A stretch of DNA of 64,000 bases from Granulibacter bethesdensis (GCF_001889525.1 NZ_CP018192.1:2260501-2324500), one strand, 5' to 3'. Shown: positions 1 to 8,740, counted from the first letter of the stretch. Made by a program: numbers and translations. The notes: generated by a model not told the origin, from the sequence alone.

Positions 1-264
1 CAGACCAGCTTTTGCCTGCCCGATCAGGCCGGCAACGCGGACCGAGAAGAACTCGTCGATATTGGAAGCGCTGATGGACAGAAAGCGCACGCGCTCCAGC
101 AGGGGATGCAGGGGATTATCGGCTTCCTCCAGCACACGCTGGTTGAAATCCAGCCATGACAGCTCCCGGTTGATGAAACGGTCGGGACTGTCCGGCACGA
201 TCGATGCCACCTCCGGCTCTGGTTGAGTGGCAATGCGGGGGGAAAGATCAGGGTGCGCATCCAT
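1..264 (-). CDS. ppk: Polyphosphate kinase 1, N-terminal part (runs off window)
   Basis: Makes long-chain polyphosphate from ATP, and the reverse. Only the first 88 residues lie in the window; the gene continues past base 1. The visible part carries the typical Ppk1 N-terminal block [18 protein letters not shown] followed by a stretch ending [14 protein letters not shown], which form the four-helix N domain. The ATG at 264 is chosen because it gives MDAHPDLSP followed directly by the conserved block. The catalytic histidines are outside the window. It lies 10 bases downstream of hdaA on the same strand, so the two are probably cotranscribed. Confidence 0.93.
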   Translation of the reverse strand, partial: MDAHPDLSPRIATQPEPEVASIVPDSPDRFINRELSWLDFNQRVLEEADNPLHPLLERVRFLSISASNIDEFFSVRVAGLIGQAKAGL

Positions 265-274
265 GGCCGCCGTT

Positions 275-1015
275 TTAGAGGAGCGCCGGGGGATTCGATA
301 AGATTTCGTCTGCGTCTGACGCGAAACTGTCACGGCAAGCCTCATCACCATCCGATTCACACAGTCCGCTCAGGATGCGCGCCGCCAGTATTTTTGTCAC
401 CCTGCCTCCCTCCGCCAGTGCGGCACGGTCGAGCCTCGCGGCCACTTCCCGCACAGCCCAGGCGGTGCGCGGCAGCCGCAACAGCAGCCAGGATTGCAGG
501 CTGGGCGGCACGCTCAACTGACGCTCCGTCAGCAGACGCTCCAGCAGTGCCCTGAGCAATGCGTCATCGGGGGGCAGAATTCCAACCGATGACGTGGCCC
601 GCAGGCGAGAGACAAGATCAGGCAACGTCACGCGCCAGCGCGCCGGAGGCAGTCGGGACGCCAGCAATATCGGCACGCCAGCCTCGGCAGCGGCATTGAT
701 CAGATGCAGCAAGGCGGCTTCATCCGGGGTCGCATCCGCATCGTCAATCGCAACCGGCGCCAAAGGTGCCCGGGGCAATCCACGCAGGGAAGGGCCGGGC
801 CGTCGCTCCGCCCCATGTAAATCGGCCCAGATACTAAGCAAATGGGTCTTGCCGGTACCCTCATCACCGAACAGGCCAAGCCTTGCCTGCGGCCACTCTG
901 CCGTGCGGGCCAGCCAGGCCCGCGCCGCCCGATTGGAGGGAGCCTCCAGAAAATTCCAGGGCCGATAGGCAGGCTCGTAAGCAAAGGGGAGGCCGAGCTG
1001 CAAGGCGGCACTCAT
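275..1015 (-). CDS. hdaA: Regulatory inactivation of DnaA protein HdaA
   Basis: A 246-residue AAA+ protein related to DnaA domain III. Such proteins act with the replisome clamp to trigger ATP hydrolysis on DnaA after initiation. Near the N terminus the motif QLGLPF (residues 6-11) matches a beta-clamp binding motif as in Hda. A Walker A (GDEGTGKT, residues 50-57) and a short Walker B (AIDDAD, residues 90-95) follow; there is no DNA-binding domain IV. The start at 1015 is preferred over more upstream codons because it places the clamp motif at the N terminus, as in the family. It sits between the AI-2E-like permease and ppk, all on one strand. Confidence 0.85.
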   Translation of the reverse strand: MSAALQLGLPFAYEPAYRPWNFLEAPSNRAARAWLARTAEWPQARLGLFGDEGTGKTHLLSIWADLHGAERRPGPSLRGLPRAPLAPVAIDDADATPDEAALLHLINAAAEAGVPILLASRLPPARWRVTLPDLVSRLRATSSVGILPPDDALLRALLERLLTERQLSVPPSLQSWLLLRLPRTAWAVREVAARLDRAALAEGGRVTKILAARILSGLCESDGDEACRDSFASDADEILSNPPALL

Positions 1016-1061
1016 GGTGCAACCCCCACCGTCATGGCCCTGGTCGGGATCAACGAGCGCA

Positions 1062-2258
1062 TTATGTCCCCGGCGGCTCCAGATAGAGGGGACTGGCCAG
1101 ATAGCGCCGCAGCCAGAAACGCGACAGCACACCGATGACGGCCGCCATGGGAACCGCAAGCAAGACACCCAGAAAGCCGAACGCCGCCCCACCCGCGAAC
1201 AGGGCGAAAATCACCCACACGGCATGCAACTCGACCCTGTCACCCAGAAAACGGGGGTAAATCACATAATTTTCCAAAATCTGACCGGCGAGGAAGACGC
1301 CTGCCACCAGAGCCACCCGGTTCCAGTCGTGGAACTGCGCCATGGCAAGCGCAAAGGATCCCGCGCCCCCCAATACCGTCCCGACATAGGGGATAAAGGA
1401 AAGGATTCCGGTGGCAAGCCCCAGCAGCAGGCCAAGATCAAGCCCCACGAAAGACAGTCCCACCGCATAGAACACACCGAGCATCAGGCAGCACAGGGCC
1501 TGCCCACGCAGCCATGCTGACAGGATACGGTTGATCTCCCGCGCCTGCGCCCTCACCACCCCCGCATAACGGCGGGGGAGCCATAAATCCACACGCGCCA
1601 CGGCCTTGGGCCAGTCACGCAGAAGATAAAACGCCACGACCGGCGTCACCACCAGAACGGTCAATACGTTGAACAGCGCGAAACCACCGCCGATCACCCG
1701 GCTCAGCGCCCGTCCGAATACAGTGAGCAGGCTTCCGGCCTGCACTGACACCACATCCTGAAGTTTCGCATCGACAAAACCCGGTCCCAGCCTCTCCTGG
1801 ACCCTGCCGAGCCAGTCGATGGCGATATCGCGCACCAGCGCGACATAGGCAGGCAGACGAGACAGCAGAATGCCGAGCTGGGCCACAATCAGCGGATAAA
1901 GCAACAGGGCGAACAGCAACCCAAGCAGGATCATGGCCGCGATCAGCAGACCCGCCGCCACGCCACGCGGCAATCCCAGCCGTTCCAACCGTCCCGCCAG
2001 AGGATCAAGAAAATAGGCGATCCCCCCGGCCATCACGAAAGGCAGAAGAATCGAAGCAAACAGATGCAGGGTCAGCCATACAGCAAACAGCACACCGCCG
2101 ATCAGGGCCACACGCTGCACGCGCGTGGCTCCGTGCCGGGCGGGCGGTGAAGGATCAGCACGCAGGGGAGTGACCGGCACAGAAACCTCCTCTGTCACCC
2201 TATGGAGTGAAGTCATATCCTCCACCGTCGCCGTGGCCTCGCCGGAATCACCTGTCAT
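1062..2258 (-). CDS. AI-2E family transporter (PerM-like inner membrane permease)
   Basis: A polytopic membrane protein of about 398 residues with the AI-2E/PerM layout: two N-terminal hydrophobic segments, a third long one (LLIAAMILLGLLFALLLYPL), an amphipathic middle region, then a C-terminal block of closely packed helices containing the family-typical FIPYVGTVLGG and ENYVIYPRFLGDRVELH. Family members export small molecules or exchange ions, and the substrate here cannot be read from sequence. Possible starts are a GTG at 2294 and ATGs at 2258 and 2216. The one at 2216 has a good GGAGG, but only two bases away. It lies 46 bases upstream of hdaA and is probably cotranscribed with hdaA-ppk. 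Confidence 0.82.
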   Translation of the reverse strand: MTGDSGEATATVEDMTSLHRVTEEVSVPVTPLRADPSPPARHGATRVQRVALIGGVLFAVWLTLHLFASILLPFVMAGGIAYFLDPLAGRLERLGLPRGVAAGLLIAAMILLGLLFALLLYPLIVAQLGILLSRLPAYVALVRDIAIDWLGRVQERLGPGFVDAKLQDVVSVQAGSLLTVFGRALSRVIGGGFALFNVLTVLVVTPVVAFYLLRDWPKAVARVDLWLPRRYAGVVRAQAREINRILSAWLRGQALCCLMLGVFYAVGLSFVGLDLGLLLGLATGILSFIPYVGTVLGGAGSFALAMAQFHDWNRVALVAGVFLAGQILENYVIYPRFLGDRVELHAVWVIFALFAGGAAFGFLGVLLAVPMAAVIGVLSRFWLRRYLASPLYLEPPGT

Positions 2259-2385
2259 CCAGCCTATGCTCCATGGTTGCCAGAACACGGCCACAGGATC
2301 GTTGCCTCAGGGATGATCCAACGATCCCCTTCATTCGGTGTCTGCTTATGGCAGCATAGCTGCTTTCAACACCGGACACATGCGG

Positions 2386-2946
2386 TCAACGCGGATGGCA
2401 GGCCATCCAGACATACGCCGCCCCACTTGCCAGCGTACTGAGCGCAACCAGAACCACCAGAACGGTATTTGTGGCCAACACCAGACTCGCCTCCGGCGGG
2501 GCAAAGGCCGCTGTTGCCAGCAGAAAAGCGACAAGAATGATCTGTAAGGTCGTATTCAGTTTGGAAATATAAAGCGGGCTGATTGCGACGTCCTGCCCGA
2601 TTGTGGTCAGCACCACGATGCCACCAAGGATCAGGATATCGCGGAACACAACGAGAATGGCCAGCCAGTCCGGCAGCAAGCCTACAATGGACAGCATCAC
2701 ATACATACCGACCAGCAAAGCCTTGTCCGCCACCGGATCAAGCGCCGCCCCGACCACGGTCGGGCCGCGACGGCGGGCCAGCCAGCCATCAATCGCATCA
2801 GACAGGCCGGCTGCCACGAACAGCCAGAATGCCGCTGCGAAATCATGCCGCAGCACCAGCCACACCGCGAACGGCACGGCACAGAGCCGCCCGAAGGTGA
2901 TGATGTTGGGCAGGGTAAACAGGGCATGATCCGGGGGCGGAAGCAT
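2386..2946 (-). CDS. CDP-alcohol phosphatidyltransferase family protein
   Basis: A membrane enzyme of about 186 residues that would transfer a phosphatidyl group from CDP-diacylglycerol to an alcohol. It carries the full family signature: DAIDGWLAR followed, after the usual spacing, by GAALDPVADK, giving the metal-binding aspartates of D-x2-DG-x2-AR-x8-G-x3-D-x3-D. Five or so hydrophobic segments surround it. The start at 2946 gives the usual short hydrophilic N terminus before LPNIITFGRL, and a GGCGG lies four bases upstream. A second, clearer pgsA lies near 50.8 kb, so this copy may be a cardiolipin-synthase-like or other paralogue. The exact alcohol acceptor is not resolved. Confidence 0.8.
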   Translation of the reverse strand: MLPPPDHALFTLPNIITFGRLCAVPFAVWLVLRHDFAAAFWLFVAAGLSDAIDGWLARRRGPTVVGAALDPVADKALLVGMYVMLSIVGLLPDWLAILVVFRDILILGGIVVLTTIGQDVAISPLYISKLNTTLQIILVAFLLATAAFAPPEASLVLATNTVLVVLVALSTLASGAAYVWMACHPR

Positions 2947-3129
2947 ATTACCGCCATGGCCTGGGGTATGCTGATCGGGGGGGAAACTGCCTTCAGGCAT
3001 GGAAAACGATCAGCAAAAGAAAATGCCCTCATCACACCGCATGGCTCCGAGCCATACGTCACCGTTGCGCACGCCACGCGGCTATGGTTTCTGTCCACTC
3101 GCACCAAACGTCCCGACGCAGTCCGCGAT

Positions 3130-3150
3130 CTTCCCGCGTTGCGCGGGAAG
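3130..3150 (+). promoter_or_regulatory. Perfect hairpin in the purM leader
   Basis: CTTCCCGCG and CGCGGGAAG form a perfect 9-bp inverted repeat with a TTG loop, ending 19 bases before the purM start codon and just ahead of its GAGAGGA ribosome-binding site. There is no following T-run, so it does not look like an intrinsic terminator. It may affect translation or RNA stability, or be a protein site. Confidence 0.4.
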
Positions 3151-3169
3151 CCGCCCGAGAGGACAAGCC

Positions 3170-4213
3170 ATGAGCAGCATGACATACCGGGATGCAGGCG
3201 TCGACATCGACGCTGGCGACGCCCTGGTCGAAGCCATCAAGCCGCTGGCCCGCGCCACCAGCCGTTCCGGCGTGATGGGCGGACTGGGCGGCTTCGGAGC
3301 ACTCTTCGACCTGAAAGCCGCCGGATTCAAGGATCCGGTTCTGGTCAGCACGACGGATGGGGTCGGCACCAAGCTGCGGGTCGCCATAGAGGCGGGGCGT
3401 CACGAGACCGTCGGCATCGATCTGGTGGCCATGTGCGTGAACGATCTGGTGGTGCAGGGGGCAGAGCCGCTGTTCTTCCTTGATTATTTCGCAACCGGCA
3501 AATTGTCGGTGGAAGCGGCACGGACCGTTCTCGCCGGAATCGCAGAAGGCTGCCGTCAGGCGGGCAGTGCGCTGGTCGGCGGCGAGACTGCGGAAATGCC
3601 GGGCATGTATGCCGATGGCGATTACGATCTGGCCGGCTTCTCGGTCGGCGCGGCAGAGCGGGAGGCACTGCTGCCCGCAGGCGTTGCCGCCGGTGATACC
3701 GTGCTCGGTCTGGCCAGCAGCGGGGTCCATTCCAATGGTTATTCTCTGGTGCGGCGGGTTGTGGAAGCCTCCGGGCTGGCTTGGGACGCGCCCTGCCCCT
3801 TTGTCGAAGGCAAAACGCTGGCAGAGGCTCTGCTGACCCCGACCCGAATCTATGTCTCCTCCGTGCTGGCCCTGCATCGCGCGGGCCTGCTGAAAGCCGC
3901 CGCCCATATCACGGGCGGCGGTCTGCCGGGCAATGTGCATCGGGTTCTGCCGGACGGCCTGCATGCAGTCATCAACACCGCCGCATGGCCCCGCCCACCG
4001 GTGTTCAACTGGCTGGCCACGCAAGGCAATGTCGCGGATAATGAAATGCTCCGCGTTTTCAATTGCGGCATCGGCATGATCGTCGTCACATCCGATCCGG
4101 ATGCTGCCACCGCCCTGCTGAGCGAAGCGGGCGAAACCGTCTATCGCCTCGGCCGTATCGATACGAAGGAAGGCGCGGCCTCCACCCCCGACCTGCTCAT
4201 CATTCCAGAATGA
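3170..4213 (+). CDS. purM: Phosphoribosylformylglycinamidine cyclo-ligase
   Basis: AIR synthetase, the fifth step of purine synthesis: ATP-dependent ring closure of FGAM to AIR. The 347-residue protein has the usual PurM order: the N-terminal segment [27 protein letters not shown], the conserved [43 protein letters not shown], then [17 protein letters not shown] and [10 protein letters not shown] in the C domain. The start at 3170 is supported by GAGAGGA at normal spacing and by agreement with family N termini; the frame stays open further upstream but without support. The last base pairs overlap purN (ATGA), so translation is coupled. Confidence 0.97.
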   Translation: MSSMTYRDAGVDIDAGDALVEAIKPLARATSRSGVMGGLGGFGALFDLKAAGFKDPVLVSTTDGVGTKLRVAIEAGRHETVGIDLVAMCVNDLVVQGAEPLFFLDYFATGKLSVEAARTVLAGIAEGCRQAGSALVGGETAEMPGMYADGDYDLAGFSVGAAEREALLPAGVAAGDTVLGLASSGVHSNGYSLVRRVVEASGLAWDAPCPFVEGKTLAEALLTPTRIYVSSVLALHRAGLLKAAAHITGGGLPGNVHRVLPDGLHAVINTAAWPRPPVFNWLATQGNVADNEMLRVFNCGIGMIVVTSDPDAATALLSEAGETVYRLGRIDTKEGAASTPDLLIIPE

Positions 4214-4833
4214 CGCGGATCGCGATTTTTATCAGCGGCCGGGGCAGTAACATGCGCTCCCTGGTCTCTGCTGCCCGCGCGCCCGGTTTTCCGGGACAGG
4301 TGGCGTTGGTCCTGTCCAACGATCCTGCCGCCGCCGGGCTGGACTTCGCCCGTCAAGCCGGGATCGAGGCGCTGTGCGTCGATCACCACCCCTTCGGCAA
4401 GGACCGGCAGGCGCATGAACAGGCCATCGACGAAGCCCTGCGCGCCCGGGGAATCGAACTGATCTGTCTGGCCGGTTATATGCGCCTTTTGACGCCCTGT
4501 CTGGTGGAACGCTGGCAGGGGAAGATGCTGAACATCCATCCCAGCCTGTTGCCCGCTTTCACCGGCCTGCACACGCATCGCCGCGCACTGGAAACAGGGG
4601 TCAAGCTGCATGGCTGTACCGTGCATCTGGTCACGCAGATCATGGATGAGGGGCCCATCCTGGCACAGGCCGCCGTACCGGTACTGCCGAACGATACCGA
4701 GGAAACTTTGGCAGACCGGGTCCTGGCTCAGGAACACGTTTTGTATCCCATGGCCCTGCGGAACTGGCTGGAACAGGACGGGAAAGCCGCGCCTGCGGAT
4801 GCCGCGCTGCTCAATCCCGTGCCGTCAGCCTGA
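4210..4833 (+). CDS. purN: Phosphoribosylglycinamide formyltransferase
   Basis: GAR transformylase, the third step of purine synthesis, using 10-formyl-tetrahydrofolate. The 207-residue protein starts with the phosphate-binding [13 protein letters not shown], has the active-site [12 protein letters not shown] (Asn108, His110) and the later aspartate in TQIMDEGPI (Asp146). These correspond to the known Asn-His-Asp catalytic triad. The ATG overlaps the purM stop as ATGA, the usual purMN arrangement. Length is typical for the family. Confidence 0.97.
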   Translation: MTRIAIFISGRGSNMRSLVSAARAPGFPGQVALVLSNDPAAAGLDFARQAGIEALCVDHHPFGKDRQAHEQAIDEALRARGIELICLAGYMRLLTPCLVERWQGKMLNIHPSLLPAFTGLHTHRRALETGVKLHGCTVHLVTQIMDEGPILAQAAVPVLPNDTEETLADRVLAQEHVLYPMALRNWLEQDGKAAPADAALLNPVPSA

Positions 4834-4839
4834 CTTCAC

Positions 4840-4867
4840 TCTTGCAGTCAGGCTCTTGCAGTCAGGC
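4840..4867 (+). repeat. Tandem 14-bp direct repeat after purN
   Basis: TCTTGCAGTCAGGC occurs twice head to tail at 4840-4853 and 4854-4867 without mismatch, starting seven bases after the purN stop codon. It looks like a simple recent duplication in the purN 3' region; no function is evident. Confidence 0.8.
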
Positions 4868-4950
4868 AACAGCAATTCTAGAAACACGACCAGTCATAGC
4901 CGATAAAACAAAACTGGCCCTCCAAAGGCCAGCCTTGCAAGGGGGACGTC

Positions 4951-5112
4951 ATGTCGCAGCCTTCAGCCACTTATGCCCGTGCGCCGATCACCAGCGTCGA
5001 CGACCTGCTGGCCGACCGCAAGCGCGTCTATGCGCATTTCGTGACGGGTGCCAAGGTCGGGATCGCTGCGGTCGCCCTCATTCTGGCGCTGATGGGCATC
5101 TTCCTCACCTGA
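4951..5112 (+). CDS. aa3-type cytochrome c oxidase subunit IV-like small protein
   Basis: A 53-residue protein starting MSQPSATYARAP, with a charged stretch DLLADRKRVYAHF and then one transmembrane helix (about residues 33-52) running to the C terminus. This layout, a short cytoplasmic arm with a conserved aromatic next to a single C-terminal helix, is that of the bacterial aa3-type oxidase subunit IV family (COX4_pro_2), whose members sit at the edge of the oxidase and are not needed for catalysis. A GGGGG ribosome-binding site lies six bases upstream. The main oxidase genes are not in the window, so the gene is an orphan here. The assignment rests on overall pattern only. Confidence 0.68.
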   Translation: MSQPSATYARAPITSVDDLLADRKRVYAHFVTGAKVGIAAVALILALMGIFLT

Positions 5113-5137
5113 GCGTTTGTCAGGGATTCATCCCATC

Positions 5138-5178
5138 AAAAAGGCCGGTTCCGCCTTCTGGGCGGACCGGCCTTTTTT
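5138..5178. terminator. Bidirectional terminator between the subunit IV gene and ndk
   Basis: A long GC-rich stem (AAAAAGGCCGGT/ACCGGCCTTTTTT, extended by CCGCC/GGCGG with one bulged base) has an A-run on the left and a T-run on the right. It can terminate both the plus-strand gene ending at 5112 and ndk, which ends at 5242 on the minus strand. Confidence 0.9.
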
Positions 5179-5241
5179 AGTTTCCCCGTCCATTCCCCCC
5201 CGGCACCAAAGCGCAGGGCGGGAACATGCGGCGAAGCGTGA

Positions 5242-5664
5242 TCAGGCGACGATTTCGCTGCGTGCGAAGAAATAGGCGATCTCGATCGCCGCGTTCTCGG
5301 CACTGTCGGAACCATGCACGGAGTTGGCCTCGATGCTCTCGGCGAACTGGGCGCGAATGGTGCCGGCATCGGCTTTCTTCGGATCGGTGGCACCCATCAG
5401 CTCGCGGTTGCGGGCCACGGCGTTCTCGCCTTCCAGCACCTGCACCACAACCGGGCCGGAGATCATGAAGCTGACCAGATCGTTGAAGAACGGACGCTCA
5501 CGATGCACGCCATAGAACGCCTCCGCCTGGGCCTGGGACAGCTGAACGCGCTTCTGGGCGACGATGCGCAGGCCGTTCTCCTCAAACACCGCATTGATGC
5601 GGCCGGTCAGGTTCCGACGGGTCGCGTCGGGCTTAATGATGGAAAACGTACGCTCGATCGCCAT
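5242..5664 (-). CDS. ndk: Nucleoside diphosphate kinase
   Basis: Moves the gamma-phosphate from ATP to other nucleoside diphosphates through a phosphohistidine. The 140-residue protein has the classic N terminus [15 protein letters not shown] and the active-site NSVHGSDS with His117. Length and all core motifs are standard. The start at 5664 is preceded by AGGGGCAGA; a longer in-frame extension to 5718 would add a hydrophobic stretch not found in the family. The gene is divergent from the ABC-F gene across a 194-bp spacer and ends at a strong terminator. Confidence 0.97.
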   Translation of the reverse strand: MAIERTFSIIKPDATRRNLTGRINAVFEENGLRIVAQKRVQLSQAQAEAFYGVHRERPFFNDLVSFMISGPVVVQVLEGENAVARNRELMGATDPKKADAGTIRAQFAESIEANSVHGSDSAENAAIEIAYFFARSEIVA

Positions 5665-5795
5665 GATGATCTGCCCCTGGGTCAGATAGAACAAGAAGAT
5701 GAAATCCGGCCAAACCACCGGGCTTTCCTGACGCGGGCCATAGCCGCAAGCCGCAAGCCTTGCAACCCGTGCCCCGGCAACCCTCCTCCGCCAGC

Positions 5796-5819
5796 CATAC
5801 CCCCCTATGACGGGGTATG
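5796..5819. promoter_or_regulatory. Inverted repeat between ndk and the ABC-F gene
   Basis: CATACCCC-N8-GGGGTATG is a perfect 8-bp dyad centred in the divergent spacer, ending 39 bases before the ABC-F start codon. It resembles an operator more than a terminator because no T-run follows. No matching regulator is encoded next to it. Confidence 0.45.
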
Positions 5820-5858
5820 ACTTGCCCTCGGCCCCGCCTGACCGGATAAGCGCATCCT

Positions 5859-7724
5859 ATGAGCCTTCTGATCATCGACTCCCTCACCCTTCGTATGGGC
5901 GGCCGCGTCCTGTTCGATCATGCCAGCCTGACCGTGGAAGCCGGGAGGCGCATCGGGCTGGTCGGCCGGAACGGAGCCGGCAAATCCACCCTGCTGCGGA
6001 CCATTGCCGGTGATCTGACACCGGATGGCGGCAGCATCCGCCTGTCCTCCCGCGCCAGAATGGGAGTGGTGTCGCAGGAAGCACCGGACGGTCCCGTCGG
6101 GCTGGTGGAGACCGTGCTGGCATCGGATACCGAGCGCACGAAATTACTGACGGAATCCGAAACCGCCCCACCGGAGCGGCTGGCCGATATCCATGATCGT
6201 CTGCTGGCCATCGGCGCGGAGTCCGCCCCGGCCCGCGCCGCTGCCATTCTGGCCGGGCTGGGCTTCGATGCGGAGGCACAGTCTCGCCCTGTTTCCTCCT
6301 TTTCCGGCGGCTGGCGGATGCGCGTGGCGCTGGCCTCCGCGCTGTTTTTGCAACCCGACCTGCTGCTGCTGGACGAGCCGACCAATCATCTGGATCTGGA
6401 AGCGACCCTGTGGCTGGAAAACTGGTTGCTGAAATTCTCCGGCGCGGCGCTGATCGTCTCCCATGATCGCGGGCTGCTGGACCGGGCGGTGCATGCCATC
6501 GCCCATCTCGATCGTGGTGGCCTCTCCCTGACCCCCGGCGGCTATAGCGAGTTCGTCCGCATCCGCACGGAGCAGATGGAGCAACAGGCCCGCGCCGCCG
6601 AAAGAATCGCCGCCCAACGCGCCCATATGCAGGCTTTCGTCGACCGGTTCCGCGCACAGGCCACCAAGGCAAGGCAGGCGCAATCCCGGCTCAAGGCGCT
6701 GGAAAAACTGCCGCAGATCGAAAGCGTGATCGAGGAAACGCCGATCCGCTTCGATTTTCCGGAGCCCGCCCGTCTCGCCCCTCCCATTCTGACGCTGGAG
6801 CGTGTCTGCGCCGGCTATGGCGACAAGCGTATTCTGAACGGTATCAATCTGCGCGTAGATATGGATGACCGTATTGCGTTGCTGGGGGCCAACGGCAACG
6901 GCAAATCCACCCTCGCCAAGCTGCTGGCCATGCGTCTGGCTCCCCTGGAAGGCGAGGTCAAACACAGCGCCAAACTCCGCGTCGGTTATTTCGCCCAGCA
7001 TCAGGCGGAGGAGCTGGTCCTGTCCGACACGCCGGTCGATCACATGGCACGCGCCCTGCCCCGCGCCCTGCCGCCTCAACTGCGGGCGCATCTGGCCCGA
7101 TTCGGTCTGGATGCGGATCGCGCCGAAACACAAGTCGGCAAACTGTCAGGCGGCGAGAAGGCACGCCTGCTCCTGGCTCTGGCCACCCGCGACGCACCGC
7201 AGATGCTGATTCTGGACGAACCCACCAACCATCTGGATATCGACGCCCGTGACGCCCTGACCAGAGCACTGGCGGATTTTCAGGGCGCGGTGCTGCTGAT
7301 CACCCATGATCCCGATCTGGTGGAGATGATTGCCGACCGGCTCTGGCTGGTGGCCGACGGAACCGTCAAACAGTTCGACGGATCAATGGATGATTACCGC
7401 ACCTATCTGGCCGAGCGCGCCCGTCCGGTGGTGAAGGCGGAGGCTTCCTCCCGTAAGGAGGAGCGGCGTGAACGGGCCGAGGCCCGCGCCGCCAATGCAC
7501 CACTGCGCAAAAAGGCCAAAGATGCAGAGGCGCTGATCGCAAAACTGACCACGGAACGCATGAAAATAGAGGAAAAACTGGCTGATCCGGCGATCTATGC
7601 CGAGTCGCGCGTGGCGGAAGTCACCGCCGCGAATGCCCGCCTGGCCGCGATCGCCAAAGAGATCGACTCTGCCGAAGCCATCTGGATGGACGCAGAGGAA
7701 GCATTGGCCGCCGCAGAAGGCTGA
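5859..7724 (+). CDS. ABC-F family ATPase (duplicated ATP-binding cassette)
   Basis: A 621-residue soluble protein with two ATP-binding cassettes and no membrane segments. The first cassette has Walker A GRNGAGKST (residues 36-44), signature FSGGWRMRVALA and Walker B LLLLDEPTNHLDLEA. The second has GANGNGKST, LSGGEKARLLLALA and LILDEPTNHLDIDA. The cassettes are joined by a basic linker (AERIAAQRAHMQAFVDRFRAQATK area), and the C terminus is a coiled-coil rich in Lys, Glu and Ala. This is the ABC-F layout (Uup/YheS/EttA group), proteins that act on the ribosome. The exact subfamily is unclear, with YheS/Uup most similar by layout. It runs opposite to ndk. Confidence 0.92.
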   Translation: MSLLIIDSLTLRMGGRVLFDHASLTVEAGRRIGLVGRNGAGKSTLLRTIAGDLTPDGGSIRLSSRARMGVVSQEAPDGPVGLVETVLASDTERTKLLTESETAPPERLADIHDRLLAIGAESAPARAAAILAGLGFDAEAQSRPVSSFSGGWRMRVALASALFLQPDLLLLDEPTNHLDLEATLWLENWLLKFSGAALIVSHDRGLLDRAVHAIAHLDRGGLSLTPGGYSEFVRIRTEQMEQQARAAERIAAQRAHMQAFVDRFRAQATKARQAQSRLKALEKLPQIESVIEETPIRFDFPEPARLAPPILTLERVCAGYGDKRILNGINLRVDMDDRIALLGANGNGKSTLAKLLAMRLAPLEGEVKHSAKLRVGYFAQHQAEELVLSDTPVDHMARALPRALPPQLRAHLARFGLDADRAETQVGKLSGGEKARLLLALATRDAPQMLILDEPTNHLDIDARDALTRALADFQGAVLLITHDPDLVEMIADRLWLVADGTVKQFDGSMDDYRTYLAERARPVVKAEASSRKEERRERAEARAANAPLRKKAKDAEALIAKLTTERMKIEEKLADPAIYAESRVAEVTAANARLAAIAKEIDSAEAIWMDAEEALAAAEG

Positions 7725-7749
7725 AACAAACGCAGAGGCTGAAACAAAA

Positions 7750-7775
7750 GGCGGCCTTCCTTCCGGAAAGCCGCC
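7750..7775. terminator. Terminator between the ABC-F gene and nusG
   Basis: GGCGGC and GCCGCC with inner CTTTCC/GGAAAG-type pairing make a GC-rich hairpin in the 80-bp gap between two convergent genes. An A-run lies to the left and a loose T-run (CCTTTTT) to the right, so it may serve both directions. Confidence 0.7.
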
Positions 7776-7804
7776 CCTTCAGACCCTTTTTACCACCGGG
7801 CGGA

Positions 7805-8335
7805 TCAGATCTTCTCGACCTGCCCGTATTCCAGCTCCACCGGTGTCGAGCGACCGAAGATGGAGACGCTGACCTTCACGCGGCCCTTTTCCTCGTCCAC
7901 TTCCTCGACCACGCCGTTGAAGCTGGTGAAGGGACCATCGGCCACGCGAATCTGCTCGCCGACCTCGAACAGCACGGCGGGACGGGGACGTTCCACCCCT
8001 TCCTGAGCCTGACGCAGAATGCGATCGGCCTCGGCCTCCGAAATCGGGGAGGGGCGGGTTCTGCTGCCGAGGAAGCCCGTGACACGCGGCGTATCGCGCA
8101 CCAGATGCCAAGTGTCGTCGGTCAGCTCCATCTTCACCAGCACATAGCCGGGGAAGAATTTGCGCTCGGCATTGACCTTCTGGCCACGGCGAAGCTCGAC
8201 CACTTCCTCCGACGGGACCAGAATTTCGTCGAAATGATCGATCAGGCCGTTCTGGACGGCTGTTTCCCGGATCTGCTGGGCGATCTTCTTTTCAAAACCG
8301 GAATAGACGTGGACCACGTACCAACGCTTGGCCAT
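7805..8335 (-). CDS. nusG: Transcription termination/antitermination factor NusG
   Basis: Binds RNA polymerase, suppresses pausing and links it to Rho or ribosomes. The 176-residue protein has the NGN domain starting KRWYVVHVYSGFEKKIA, the FFPGYVLVKM core, and a C-terminal KOW domain (VGEQIRVADGPFTSFNGVVEEV). Length is standard. It follows secE by 10 bases on the same strand, the common secE-nusG pairing, here behind tRNA-Trp. Confidence 0.97.
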   Translation of the reverse strand: MAKRWYVVHVYSGFEKKIAQQIRETAVQNGLIDHFDEILVPSEEVVELRRGQKVNAERKFFPGYVLVKMELTDDTWHLVRDTPRVTGFLGSRTRPSPISEAEADRILRQAQEGVERPRPAVLFEVGEQIRVADGPFTSFNGVVEEVDEEKGRVKVSVSIFGRSTPVELEYGQVEKI

Positions 8336-8345
8336 CGGAAACCTC

Positions 8346-8540
8346 TCAACCCCCGCTCGCGAACATCAGACTGATACCGAGTCCGGCAAGCTGATCGATC
8401 ACGAAAAAAAACGCCGCCGCCAGGGTCGCCATTGCGAACACCAGACCGGTCGTCACCAGCGTCTCCTTGCGGGAGGGCCATGTGACCTTCGACACCTCGC
8501 TGCGCACATCGCGCAGGAATTTCGCCGGACTGGTCGCCAC
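8346..8540 (-). CDS. secE: Preprotein translocase subunit SecE
   Basis: A short single-helix SecE of 64 residues when read from the GTG at 8540. The cytoplasmic arm contains the family motif SEVSKVTWPSRKET, followed by one transmembrane helix (about residues 34-56). SecE clamps SecY in the translocation channel. The GTG start is chosen because GAGGAG lies ten bases upstream; an ATG at 8588 would add 16 residues and begin within 10 bases of the tRNA-Trp 3' end. Single-helix SecE is usual outside the enterics. Confidence 0.93.
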   Translation of the reverse strand: MATSPAKFLRDVRSEVSKVTWPSRKETLVTTGLVFAMATLAAAFFFVIDQLAGLGISLMFASGG

Positions 8541-8596
8541 GCTTGGTTTGCTCCTCAGGAACGCCGCAGAATTACGGGTCAATACCATGCTGCTGC

Positions 8597-8673
8597 TGGC
8601 AGGGGTGGAGGGTCTCGAACCCCCAGCCTCCGGTTTTGGAGACCGGCGCTCTAGCCAATTGAGCTACACCCCT
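8597..8673 (-). tRNA. trpT: tRNA-Trp (CCA anticodon)
   Basis: A 77-nt cloverleaf read on the minus strand: acceptor AGGGGTG pairs with CACCCCT, the D arm contains AGCTCAATTGGC, the anticodon stem CCGGT/ACCGG closes the loop CTCCAAA with anticodon CCA, and the T arm holds GGTTCGAGACC. The 3' CCA is encoded. It lies directly upstream of secE-nusG, a common bacterial order, and is probably processed from a shared transcript. Confidence 0.97.
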
Positions 8674-8740
8674 GCATCGCATGCAGGCACCACATGTGGC
8701 GACCGGACAGGTCCGGCCACCCCGTGCGGGGCAGACGCGC

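Noticed and set aside
3059-4024. A 321-codon minus-strand frame opposite purM
   Set aside because: Antisense to purM, composition of a shadow frame, no motifs.
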